The position numbers and the translations under genes are program-made. From Gammaproteobacteria bacterium (GTDB lineage Bacteria; Pseudomonadota; Gammaproteobacteria; Xanthomonadales; Marinicellaceae): a DNA stretch of 14,933 bases. Under the pieces are notes generated by a model, which saw nothing but the letters and a program-made list of their open reading frames with translations, did not search any database and was not told where the DNA came from. Every line of letters starts with the position of its first letter. Within the stretch, counting starts at the first letter, position 1. This document shows positions 8,941 to 14,933 of this stretch, piece by piece. Location of the stretch: contig JAUHXW010000030.1 in assembly GCA_030426705.1 (NCBI GenBank), positions 1 through 14,933 of the forward strand. Direction: 5' to 3'.

Positions 8941-9288
8941 AATCTCTCCAATTTTATATCTTGCACTGGTCTAATAAATTATTCACAACATTTATGAAGA
9001 TAATCTTGTAAGTATGTCATTCACAAGAAAATAACTCATTTTACAACTGATTACAAAACAATTTTTAGATAAACATGGATTAAATGCAAAATCCTCTTAA
9101 TTAATCACCCCGAATCACACTGTTCAAATTTTTTTCCGGAAATTTTGTTTTTTTTCCTGGACTTAGAAAATTTGAGTTACTCACCGCTTATCGGGCTTTT
9201 TATTGACTTTATTTTTGCAAGCCCTATTTAACACTCACTCTTAGCTTATTATAATTCCATACAATTCACAAATTTTGGATTAACACAA
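8941..9288. promoter_or_regulatory. Divergent pilG/gshB intergenic region
   Basis: 348 bases without a supported gene, strongly AT-rich, between the leftward pilG and rightward gshB starts. It must carry the promoters of both operons. It contains three copies of ATTCACAA on the plus strand (8981, 9019, 9264), an imperfect inverted repeat with CTTGT and ACAAG arms (9005-9027), a TTTCCGGAAA palindrome at 9133-9142, and long T tracts around 9127-9157 that may bend the DNA. A possible leftward pilG promoter is TTGTGA (9026-9021), an 18-base spacer and TATCTT (9002-8997), only 4 of 6 matches in each box. No hairpin with a GC-rich stem and U tract was seen. Confidence 0.75.
9228..9255 (+). promoter_or_regulatory. 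Predicted sigma-70 promoter of the gshB operon
   Basis: TTAACA (9228-9233, 5 of 6 matches to TTGACA), a 16-base spacer and a perfect TATAAT (9250-9255). Transcription would begin near 9262, giving a leader of about 27 bases before the gshB ATG. An alternative upstream pair, TTGACT (9203-9208) with TATTTA (9225-9230), is weaker. An ATTCACAA copy lies at 9264-9271, just past the predicted start site. Confidence 0.6.
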
Positions 9289-10233
9289 ATGATTAAAATT
9301 GCGGTGGTTATGGATCCCATTGAGGGTATCAACCCAAACAAGGACTCCAGCTTTGCGATGATGTTGGAAGCACAAAAAAGAGGACATGAAATTCATTACA
9401 TCACCGCTGACAATCTCTATTGTCAACATGGGGAATCCTGGGCTTATAGCCAGCAAATAAAAGTCTTTGACCAATCTGACAATTGGTTTGCACTGAAGCC
9501 AAAACAAACCCTGAGTTTAAAAGACTTTAATGTCATTCTGATGCGCAAAGACCCGCCCTTCGACATGGAATACATCATGGACACCTACATGCTTGAATTG
9601 GCCATGTCAGACACCACCCATGTCATCAACAAGCCGCAAGCATTGCGTGATGCCAATGAAAAATTCTTTACTGAACATTTTGCAGAATGTACACCTGAAA
9701 ACCTCATCAGCAGAAACCCGGACACACTCCGACAAGCTGTTCAGGAAATGGGTGATGCCATTGTCAAACCCATGGATGGCATGGGTGGAGACTCGATTTT
9801 CAAAACTGGCGCCCATGACAAAAACCTGAACGTCATTTTGGAAACAGTGACACAAAATGGCACAAAAACAGCAATGATTCAAAAGTTCATACCAGAAATC
9901 AGCCAAGGTGACAAAAGAATCCTGATGATCAATGGCCAACCTGTGCCCTATGCACTGGCCAGAATACCATCAGACAAAGATTTCAGGGGCAACCTGGCCA
10001 AAGGCGGAACCGGTAAGGGTTTGCCTTTGTCAAAGTCTGACAGGCGTATTTGTGAAATCGTAGGTCCAAAACTCAAAGCCATGGGCATTGTGTTTGCTGG
10101 CATCGATGTCATTGGTGAGTATTTAACCGAGGTCAATGTAACCAGCCCTACTTGTATCCGGGAACTCGATAAAATTTTTGATCTGAACATTGCCGGTGAC
10201 TTATTTGATTGCATTGAACAAGATATTTTATGA
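9289..10233 (+). CDS. gshB: Glutathione synthetase
   Basis: Joins gamma-glutamylcysteine and glycine with ATP hydrolysis, the second step of glutathione synthesis in the cytoplasm. The 314 residues match the usual bacterial length (about 316). The N-terminal pre-ATP domain opens with KIAVVMDPIEGINPNKDSS, and DFNVILMRKDPPFD is typical of the family. The ATP-grasp part includes IVKPMDGMGGDSIF (about residues 157-170), IPEISQGDKRILMINGQPV, a glycine-rich loop (NLAKGGTGKG) and the metal-binding end EVNVTSPTCIREL (about 280-292). The chosen ATG gives the full family N-terminus. The ribosome binding site is weak (GGA nine bases upstream), but a good promoter precedes it. Its stop overlaps the next start by four bases (ATGA). 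The position divergent from pilG is as in Pseudomonas. Confidence 0.97.
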   Translation: MIKIAVVMDPIEGINPNKDSSFAMMLEAQKRGHEIHYITADNLYCQHGESWAYSQQIKVFDQSDNWFALKPKQTLSLKDFNVILMRKDPPFDMEYIMDTYMLELAMSDTTHVINKPQALRDANEKFFTEHFAECTPENLISRNPDTLRQAVQEMGDAIVKPMDGMGGDSIFKTGAHDKNLNVILETVTQNGTKTAMIQKFIPEISQGDKRILMINGQPVPYALARIPSDKDFRGNLAKGGTGKGLPLSKSDRRICEIVGPKLKAMGIVFAGIDVIGEYLTEVNVTSPTCIRELDKIFDLNIAGDLFDCIEQDIL

Positions 10234-11081
10234 AACCCAAAATCACCACCAAGGACAAAAATGTGATGACACTGACTCTGGCATTGCTGACTTTGTCCTT
10301 GGTTATTCTGGGCGTCTCATTCAGGCATCAACAGAACAAACCTGAAGTCATCCACAGCATGGACATTATTTTGTCCAAAAAATCCAATCCAGATGCACCT
10401 GAAGAAGCCGAATATCTGGCTCAAAACAATCAGCTTGGTGGCGGCACACTTGATAAAAAAGCACGCCCCACCAATCCATTCAGTGCCACATCACTGGTGG
10501 CAGAGGGTCAAGCCAAACAAGAAAGCAAGAGACAAACCAAACAACAGCAAAAACAACAGGAAACCCAAGTTGTCACCACCCAAAAATCTGAACAACTGAC
10601 CAAAATCAACCAACCCAATAAAGACAAAAAAACACAGACTGCAGACAATTCTCAACAAACCAGAGAGCAAAGATTGGCTAAGATTAAAGATGAAATCGCC
10701 AAGAAAATTGAAAACTACGCGAAAAAACCACGCAGCAAATATGTATCCAGTGCCACCAAAGCTTATGAGTTCGCCCCTTATATCAACAATTGGGTGAAGA
10801 AAATAGAACGCACTGGCGACCTCAATTACCCTGAACAGGCCAAAAACAAATCATTCATTGGCAATGTCATGCTCACCGTTGGCATCAACCGCGATGGCTC
10901 TATCCATGAAATTAAAATCATCAAGCCATCTGATTATAAATTCCTGGATGAAGCAGCCAAACACATAGTAAAATTAGCCCAACCATTCGATCCTTTGCCT
11001 GAAAGTAAGGAACGGGTGGATATACTTTACATCACCCGCACCTGGCAATTTTTACCAGGCCATTTGCTCAGACAAAAATAA
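10230..11081 (+). CDS. tonB: TonB-family protein, likely counterpart of Pseudomonas TonB3
   Basis: A 283-residue inner-membrane protein of the TonB type: short cytoplasmic tail, one membrane anchor at about 13-32, a long periplasmic linker very rich in Gln and Lys (about 90-165, with runs such as QTKQQQKQQ), and a C-terminal TonB domain (about 190-275) containing YPEQAKNKSFIGNVMLTVG and DGSIHEIKIIKPS. TonB proteins pass proton-motive energy from ExbB/ExbD to outer-membrane transporters. The linker lacks the Pro-rich Glu-Pro/Lys-Pro repeats of classical TonB. No exbB or exbD is nearby. In Pseudomonas the gene at this place (tonB3, PA0406) is reported to be needed for normal twitching and pilus assembly, so a role linked to the neighbouring pil genes is plausible but inferred. 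The start overlaps the gshB stop by four bases, and the stop overlaps the next ATG by one. Confidence 0.85.
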   Translation: MKPKITTKDKNVMTLTLALLTLSLVILGVSFRHQQNKPEVIHSMDIILSKKSNPDAPEEAEYLAQNNQLGGGTLDKKARPTNPFSATSLVAEGQAKQESKRQTKQQQKQQETQVVTTQKSEQLTKINQPNKDKKTQTADNSQQTREQRLAKIKDEIAKKIENYAKKPRSKYVSSATKAYEFAPYINNWVKKIERTGDLNYPEQAKNKSFIGNVMLTVGINRDGSIHEIKIIKPSDYKFLDEAAKHIVKLAQPFDPLPESKERVDILYITRTWQFLPGHLLRQK

Positions 11082-11629
11082 TGAATTTGACCAACCAATT
11101 GTTGATAGCCAACCCCGACATGCCTGACGAACGCTTTGAAAAAGCAGTGATCTTAATTTGTGAGCACAATGAAAACGGCGCATTGGGAATCAACATCAAT
11201 CACCCAAGTGATGTAACCATGAGTGAAATTCTTCAGAGCCTCGAGATAGAAACTTTGTTAAACCATGACAGTCATAAAGTCTATGAAGGTGGTCCAGTCA
11301 ATACACAATGCGGCTTCATTTTGCATCAACAGCACGACACTTTTGACAGTTCAATTCAAGTCTCGGAACAAATTTCATTGACCACATCCAAAGACATCAT
11401 CAAGGCCATTGCCAATGAACGTCTGGACAGCCGGTGGTTATTGGCTTTGGGTTGCGCCACCTGGCATGAGGGTCAATTAGAGCAGGAAATGGCGGACAAT
11501 GCATGGCTCAGCTGTGCGGCTGATGAAGATTTAATCTTTTCTCCGGCTGATGCAGATAAATGGAAACAGGCCTTGAATATCATTGGCATACAACCCCATC
11601 AACTGAGTGGTGATTTAGGCCATGCCTGA
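11081..11629 (+). CDS. algH: YqgE/AlgH family protein (UPF0301, DUF179)
   Basis: A 182-residue cytoplasmic protein of the conserved YqgE/AlgH family. Marks of the family are the opening LTNQLLIANPDMPDERFEKA, then VILICEHNENGALGININHP, the segment VYEGGPVNTQCGFILH, and LLALGCATWHEGQLEQE. The molecular role is not settled; the Pseudomonas member was named for an effect on alginate expression. It starts on the last base of the tonB stop codon (TAATG) and its end overlaps ruvX by eight bases. Pairing of yqgE with ruvX is very common in gammaproteobacteria. Length is normal, and nothing seems broken. Confidence 0.94.
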   Translation: MNLTNQLLIANPDMPDERFEKAVILICEHNENGALGININHPSDVTMSEILQSLEIETLLNHDSHKVYEGGPVNTQCGFILHQQHDTFDSSIQVSEQISLTTSKDIIKAIANERLDSRWLLALGCATWHEGQLEQEMADNAWLSCAADEDLIFSPADADKWKQALNIIGIQPHQLSGDLGHA

Positions 11630-12038
11630 ATATGTGCTGGGCATTGACTTTGGCACCAAACGCATTGGTTTGGCAGTGGCACAGACTTTAACCCGTCAGG
11701 CCAATCCACTGAAAGTACTGAACAACAACCAACAATTTTGGCAAGAGTTGCAACAAATCATTGCAGAATGGCAAATCAAACAGTTGATTGTCGGTTTACC
11801 TTTGGACATGGATGGCGAGGAACAAGAGGTAACTCGACAAGTTAAGAATTTTGGAAAGAAACTCAAACATCAGTTTGACCTGCCAATCATTTATGTGGAT
11901 GAACGACTCAGTTCATTTGAAGCAGAAAGGCAGTTCCAACTTCAGCGCGCAGCTGGTGCCAGCAAAGCCAAAAACAAACAAAACATTGATGCCATGGCTG
12001 CTCAAATCATTTTGCAATCATGGCTTGATTACCACTGA
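11622..12038 (+). CDS. ruvX: RuvX/YqgF, putative Holliday junction resolvase and pre-16S rRNA nuclease
   Basis: An RNase H-fold nuclease of 138 residues, the usual length. E. coli YqgF takes part in maturing the 16S rRNA 5' end, and the family is also annotated as a Holliday junction resolvase. Acidic active-site candidates are D9 in GIDFGTKRIGLAVAQ, D93/E94 in YVDERLSSFEAE, and D123 in KQNIDAMAAQIIL. The VGLPLDMDGEE segment (57-67) is a family signature. The ATG lies inside the last codons of yqgE (8-base overlap), and pyrB begins 12 bases after the stop. In Pseudomonas pyrR lies between these two genes; here it is absent. Confidence 0.94.
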   Translation: MPEYVLGIDFGTKRIGLAVAQTLTRQANPLKVLNNNQQFWQELQQIIAEWQIKQLIVGLPLDMDGEEQEVTRQVKNFGKKLKHQFDLPIIYVDERLSSFEAERQFQLQRAAGASKAKNKQNIDAMAAQIILQSWLDYH

Positions 12039-12050
12039 TCAGAGACTCGA

Positions 12051-12947
12051 ATGAAACACCTGTTAGACATCAAAGCATTATCCGCCAGTGACATTCACGC
12101 CTTGTTTGAACAGGCACGACAATTTAAAAACACACCCATTAAACAAAGTCAAAAACTCCACCAGGGGCGTTCAGCCATGGCCTTGTTTTTTGAAAATTCG
12201 ACGCGCACCCTGACCTCTTTTCAATTAGCCTGTCAAAGACTGGGCATCGACATCACTGCTTTAAACATCGAACATTCTTCCACCAAAAAAGGCGAAACCT
12301 TACGAGACACTTTGCTGACATTAAATGCCATGCAAACGGACCTGTTTATTGTCAGACACTCACAAAACAACATACAACAATCCATGGCAGAATGGTTGAA
12401 TCATCAAACCAGCATCATCAATGCAGGGGACGGCACCAACCAACACCCCACTCAGGGTCTGTTGGACCTATACACCATTTGGCAACATAAAAAGGCATTT
12501 GAAAACCTGAAAGTGGCCATCATTGGTGACCTCAAGCATTCCCGAGTGGCCAATTCTCTGATGGACGGCTTGACCACTCTAAATGTGGGTGAAATCAAGC
12601 TGTATGCACCTGAGGCTTTGATACCTGAATCCAGAAAAACCTGGCTGGCTGATGACATGAAATCCTGCATCCAGGATGCTGATGTGGTGGTGATGCTGAG
12701 AATCCAAAAAGAACGGTTTACCGCGGAAGACCCAATCTCAATCGAAAATTGGCATCAACACTATGGCTTGAATCAGGAACGATTACAATGGGCCAAAGAA
12801 GATGCCATTGTGATGCATCCTGGCCCGATAAACCGTGGCATTGAAATTGCTGATGAAGTGGCCGATGGCTTGCAATCGGTGATTTTAGAACAGGTCAAAA
12901 ACGGCGTATTGATGCGCCAGGCTTTGATTCATCAATTGCTGAGTTAA
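12051..12947 (+). CDS. pyrB: Aspartate carbamoyltransferase catalytic chain
   Basis: Makes N-carbamoyl-aspartate from carbamoyl phosphate and aspartate, the committed step of pyrimidine synthesis. The 298 residues carry nearly all active-site motifs: STRT at 50-53, KKGETL, IVRHSQ, NAGDGTNQHPTQGLLDL, GDLKHSRVANS, MLRIQKER and MHPGPINRG. One residue is odd: in the usual S-T-R-T-R box the last Arg is Leu here (L54, codon CTG). Length fits Bacillus or Legionella enzymes; the N-terminal extension of Pseudomonas PyrB is missing. There is also no inactive dihydroorotase gene (pyrC') downstream and no pyrR upstream, so it probably acts without that partner. The ribosome binding site is a weak AGAG. 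The stop codon abuts the convergent gene's stop inside TTAATTAA. Confidence 0.95.
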   Translation: MKHLLDIKALSASDIHALFEQARQFKNTPIKQSQKLHQGRSAMALFFENSTRTLTSFQLACQRLGIDITALNIEHSSTKKGETLRDTLLTLNAMQTDLFIVRHSQNNIQQSMAEWLNHQTSIINAGDGTNQHPTQGLLDLYTIWQHKKAFENLKVAIIGDLKHSRVANSLMDGLTTLNVGEIKLYAPEALIPESRKTWLADDMKSCIQDADVVVMLRIQKERFTAEDPISIENWHQHYGLNQERLQWAKEDAIVMHPGPINRGIEIADEVADGLQSVILEQVKNGVLMRQALIHQLLS

Positions 12948-12951
12948 TTAA
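12944..12951. other. TTAATTAA palindrome holding both convergent stop codons
   Basis: The pyrB stop (TAA, 12945-12947) and the stop of the minus-strand gene (12948-12950) sit back to back within one 8-bp palindrome. No base separates the two genes, and I see no hairpin terminator for either within the nearby coding ends. Transcripts from both sides are therefore expected to run into the opposing gene. Confidence 0.85.
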
Positions 12952-13580
12952 TGTTTTGGGTTTTGAAAAAGCTGTGAATAGATACTCTTATGTTTTTTTT
13001 GCAAAGTATCCTCAATCATAACTTTAAAACATTTTAGATTTATTTGTTCGCTGAGAAATCGTTCTTTAAAACTACATCCTAAAGTTGCCCGAGGTAATAT
13101 GTCGGTATCATTAACTATCGAATATTCAAGTTGAGCATATTGTTTTTTTGCAGTAAGTATTATTTCAAATGTAGACTCAGGTAATAAAACAATTTCAAAA
13201 CTTCTGATATATTGCACACAATTTTCAATGTCTTGTCTTAACTTTTCTTGCACATTGCCATCTGCTCGATTAAATCTTTCTAAAATAGCTGACATTTCAT
13301 ATTCGGGTTTATATCCAACCACATAATACGATTGGTTAATGGACAACTGACTGTTGCTCCAAACCTCACTAACATCTGCATTTATTTCTTTCGACTCAAA
13401 AGTGTAGGTATATCCGCAATTAATCTCTTTATACTTTTTGTGTTCTACCATTCCGCTAATATTCAACACTCCAATGTATCCTGCATGCCTTAATATGCCT
13501 TCCAATGAATAAACTTTGACACTGGCGAAGCTAATACACGAAATAAAAATAAAACTTAAAACAAAAAACTTTTTGTTCAT
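12948..13580 (-). CDS. Exported hypothetical protein with four conserved-looking cysteines
   Basis: Not recognised. With the start chosen here it has 210 residues. The N-terminus MNKKFFVLSFIFISC is a clear export signal. Cleavage could follow A19 (SFA), or C15 could be lipidated, although Phe at the -3 position makes the lipobox poor. The mature part has four cysteines (C55, C121, C169, C184), suitable for two disulfides in the periplasm. The stretch GYIGVLNISG, then CGYTYTF, then SEVWSN and YYVVGYKPEY resembles the pattern of beta-barrel NTR-like secreted domains, but this is only an impression. The frame is open upstream to 13652 inside the preceding gene, but ATG 13580 is preferred: it has AAGG five bases upstream, begins a signal peptide, and overlaps the upstream stop as TAATG. 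The DNA is more AT-rich than its neighbours, a possible sign of later acquisition. Confidence 0.75.
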   Translation of the reverse strand: MNKKFFVLSFIFISCISFASVKVYSLEGILRHAGYIGVLNISGMVEHKKYKEINCGYTYTFESKEINADVSEVWSNSQLSINQSYYVVGYKPEYEMSAILERFNRADGNVQEKLRQDIENCVQYIRSFEIVLLPESTFEIILTAKKQYAQLEYSIVNDTDILPRATLGCSFKERFLSEQINLKCFKVMIEDTLQKKHKSIYSQLFQNPKH

Positions 13581-14017
13581 TAAAACCTTAACCACCCGCT
13601 CTCCATGGCTTTGGAAAACAGCATAAACCACATAGTCAGTAACAACAGGCAAGATATCAAAAATACGGTAAATCGGTGCAATACATTGTTGTAGACGATG
13701 TGAATGAAAGCATGGATATAGCGTAAAAACACATAAGCCCAGGCCATGTAGAGCAGATTGCTTGATTCAACTCCGGTAACCAACACCATCACCACCCACA
13801 GATAAAATAACACAGGCACTTCGAGTTGATTATGAAAAGACCTGCCCAATTTTTGAATCAACACTGGCCATTGATCTTGTCCGGTCATCAGCACATAATC
13901 TTTCTGATTGACGGTTTTTTTGCCCACACTGCGGTAACGCAAAAAGCCACTGGCAAATAAAATGCCGAAAGTCAGCAAAACTTGTAAAAACATCGGTATC
14001 AGTAATTGATTCATCAT
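13580..14017 (-). CDS. MAPEG-family integral membrane protein
   Basis: A 145-residue protein with four predicted membrane helices (about 4-26, 68-84, 86-106, 113-137). The block FHNQLEVPVLFY (N63, E66, P68) and the later RYIHAFIHIVYNNVLHR (R99, H102, H106, N110) fit the MAPEG family (membrane-associated proteins in eicosanoid and glutathione metabolism). Bacterial members are mostly uncharacterised, and some have glutathione transferase or peroxidase activity; the substrate here is unknown. The first ATG overlaps the preceding stop by four bases (ATGA). The next codon is also ATG (14014) and sits at better distance from the GAGG Shine-Dalgarno (seven bases instead of four), so the protein may start one residue later. 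It is the third gene of a four-gene overlapping cassette. Confidence 0.78.
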   Translation of the reverse strand: MMNQLLIPMFLQVLLTFGILFASGFLRYRSVGKKTVNQKDYVLMTGQDQWPVLIQKLGRSFHNQLEVPVLFYLWVVMVLVTGVESSNLLYMAWAYVFLRYIHAFIHIVYNNVLHRFTVFLISCLLLLTMWFMLFSKAMESGWLRF

Positions 14018-14628
14018 CTTTCCTCTTTAAATTTTTTCAGTTGTTTGTCATGTAAACCACACAAGAAAACCAGCGCCAATACGCTGCCTATCAAAGCCAA
14101 AAACATGTCTGACTGTGTGTCCCAAACATAGCCTTGTGCACCTAAAAATGAATCGGCAGCTTCATCGCTGAATAACGCCACCCACCATTCAATCAATTCA
14201 TAAAATGCTGACAACGCCAGACAGAAGCAGACAATAAAAAAGCGGCGCCAAGCCACGGACTGCATCACCTCATGCCTCAGAATGATTTCACGACAAATCA
14301 TCGCTGGCACAAAGCCTTGAGCAAAATGTCCCAATTTGTCGTAATTGTTGCGATCGGGCCAGATAAAAGACAGAAAATCATCAAAATATGGTACTTCTGC
14401 ATAGGTGTAATGACCACCAATCATTAAAATCACACAATGTATCAATATCAACACATACAACAAGCCAGTCATGGGCCATGATTTTCTGAAATACAACAAC
14501 AGCCCTGCACCCACAATCGCCGGTAAAACTTCCAGAAACCAGGTATAAAAATCATGGGGTTTGATTGCAGATAGCACAAAAACCACTGAAAAAACCAAGC
14601 CCCAAGTCCAAAAATTTCGGTTATACAT
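14014..14628 (-). CDS. YjdF/DUF2238-family inner-membrane protein
   Basis: A 204-residue polytopic membrane protein with about five or six hydrophobic segments (near 8-22, 30-47, 53-71, 101-117, 129-152 and 175-191). Family-like polar motifs lie among them: GGHYTYAEVP (71-80), NNYDKLGHFAQGF (94-106), FYELIEWW (142-149) and GYVWDTQSDM (166-175). Acidic and His residues D97, H101, E144, E147, D170 and D174 are candidates for a conserved membrane site, recalling the layout of VanZ-like proteins; that relation is a guess. The function of the family is unknown. The start is supported by a strong AGGAGG (14639-14634) five bases upstream, lying inside the end of the preceding gene, which it overlaps by eight bases. 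It overlaps the MAPEG gene by four. Confidence 0.8.
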   Translation of the reverse strand: MYNRNFWTWGLVFSVVFVLSAIKPHDFYTWFLEVLPAIVGAGLLLYFRKSWPMTGLLYVLILIHCVILMIGGHYTYAEVPYFDDFLSFIWPDRNNYDKLGHFAQGFVPAMICREIILRHEVMQSVAWRRFFIVCFCLALSAFYELIEWWVALFSDEAADSFLGAQGYVWDTQSDMFLALIGSVLALVFLCGLHDKQLKKFKEER

Positions 14629-14933
14629 GCTCCCCTCCTTCTGCTAAAGAGTTAACCTGCTCTCTCAATGCCTTAAACTGTTTCAAAGTGGTTTGTATGC
14701 CCATCACATTAAAAGAACTGACGTGTTCTTCGAGCTTGCTGGCATATGTGGACACCATTTTAAGCTGAACGATATCGCCCGACTTAACTAACAGGCTAAC
14801 CAACGCATTGACATCATTCATGCTTTTGGTCAACATCGCCACTTCCCAGGATTTATTGACCGGACAATCTAAAAAACTCAAAAGCTCCTGCAGTTTCCCC
14901 TGTTCACTTGTGGTCAGAACCTGTTTCTGACCC
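14621..14933 (-). CDS. Hypothetical protein, 5' end beyond the window
   Basis: Not recognised. The frame is open from the right edge (first whole codon 14932-14930) to TAA at 14623-14621, 103 visible residues. A TTG at 14881 with AGGAG three bases upstream could be a start, but the sequence before it (VLTTSEQGKLQELLSFLD) looks like continuing protein, so I treat the gene as truncated by the window. The visible part is soluble, mostly helical and has no membrane segment: LVSLLVKSGDIVQLKMV followed by regular Leu/Val/Phe spacing up to the C-terminus EGGEHV. Its end overlaps the DUF2238-like start by eight bases, which suggests one transcript with the three downstream genes. Confidence 0.65.
   Translation of the reverse strand, partial: GQKQVLTTSEQGKLQELLSFLDCPVNKSWEVAMLTKSMNDVNALVSLLVKSGDIVQLKMVSTYASKLEEHVSSFNVMGIQTTLKQFKALREQVNSLAEGGEHV
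14912..14932. repeat. Perfect 8-bp inverted repeat with 5-base loop
   Basis: GGTCAGAA (14912-14919) and TTCTGACC (14925-14932) flank a CCTGT loop. On the minus strand no U tract follows, and the stretch reads as coding in the partial gene, so a terminator role is not supported. The window ends one base further, so the surroundings cannot be judged. Confidence 0.6.

Noticed and set aside
9133..9142. TTTCCGGAAA palindrome as an intrinsic terminator
   Set aside because: The stem is only five AT-rich pairs with no loop, and the region lies between divergent gene starts where no terminator is expected.
9607..9939. Minus-strand frames within gshB (also 9280-9507 and 9948-10214)
   Set aside because: They lie opposite the well-supported gshB frame and show no family motif or ribosome binding site.
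13581..13652. Longer start (13652) for the exported hypothetical protein
   Set aside because: It would overlap the MAPEG-like gene by 73 bases and bury the signal peptide; ATG 13580 has a ribosome binding site and the common TAATG coupling.

Overview
The window comes from the chromosome of a gammaproteobacterium with moderately low GC content. The gene order on the left and centre is the one known from Pseudomonas: a type IV pilus chemosensory cluster (pilG, pilI, pilJ, pilK, chpA) reads leftward, and gshB, tonB, yqgE/algH, ruvX and pyrB read rightward from the same divergent intergenic region. Protein motifs match that lineage, but the AT-rich codons, the short PyrB and the very acidic ChpA linkers argue against Pseudomonas itself. 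A Legionella-like or Marinicella-like relative is a reasonable guess, not a demonstration.

Layout. Bases 1-5098 (minus) hold the first 1,699 codons of ChpA, the hybrid CheA-like kinase. It has several Hpt-like modules joined by long Glu/Asp-rich linkers, and the window cuts it in the ATPase domain. Upstream of it, still on the minus strand and nearly touching one another, lie pilK (CheR methyltransferase), pilJ (receptor), pilI (CheW adaptor) and pilG (CheY-like regulator). No pilH lies between pilG and pilI, where Pseudomonas has it. Bases 8941-9288 form an AT-rich divergent regulatory region with a good sigma-70 promoter for gshB. Bases 9289-12947 (plus) are a tightly packed operon: glutathione synthetase, a TonB-like protein, YqgE/AlgH, RuvX and aspartate carbamoyltransferase. 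Bases 12948-14933 (minus) are a convergent cassette of four overlapping genes: an unrecognised partial gene, a YjdF/DUF2238-like membrane protein, a MAPEG-like membrane protein and an unrecognised exported protein.

How the genes work together. In the Pil-Chp system the receptor PilJ, coupled by PilI, controls ChpA autophosphorylation. Phosphate passes through Hpt modules to response regulators such as PilG, which act on the pilus motors and on cAMP production, while PilK methylates PilJ for adaptation. The linked tonB gene sits where Pseudomonas tonB3 lies, a gene reported to be needed for twitching. The other genes of that operon are housekeeping. No mobile element, CRISPR array, tRNA or rRNA was seen. 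The least explained parts are the ChpA linkers with an in-frame 15-bp tandem repeat, the missing pilH, a Leu replacing an active-site-region Arg in PyrB, and the right-hand membrane cassette.
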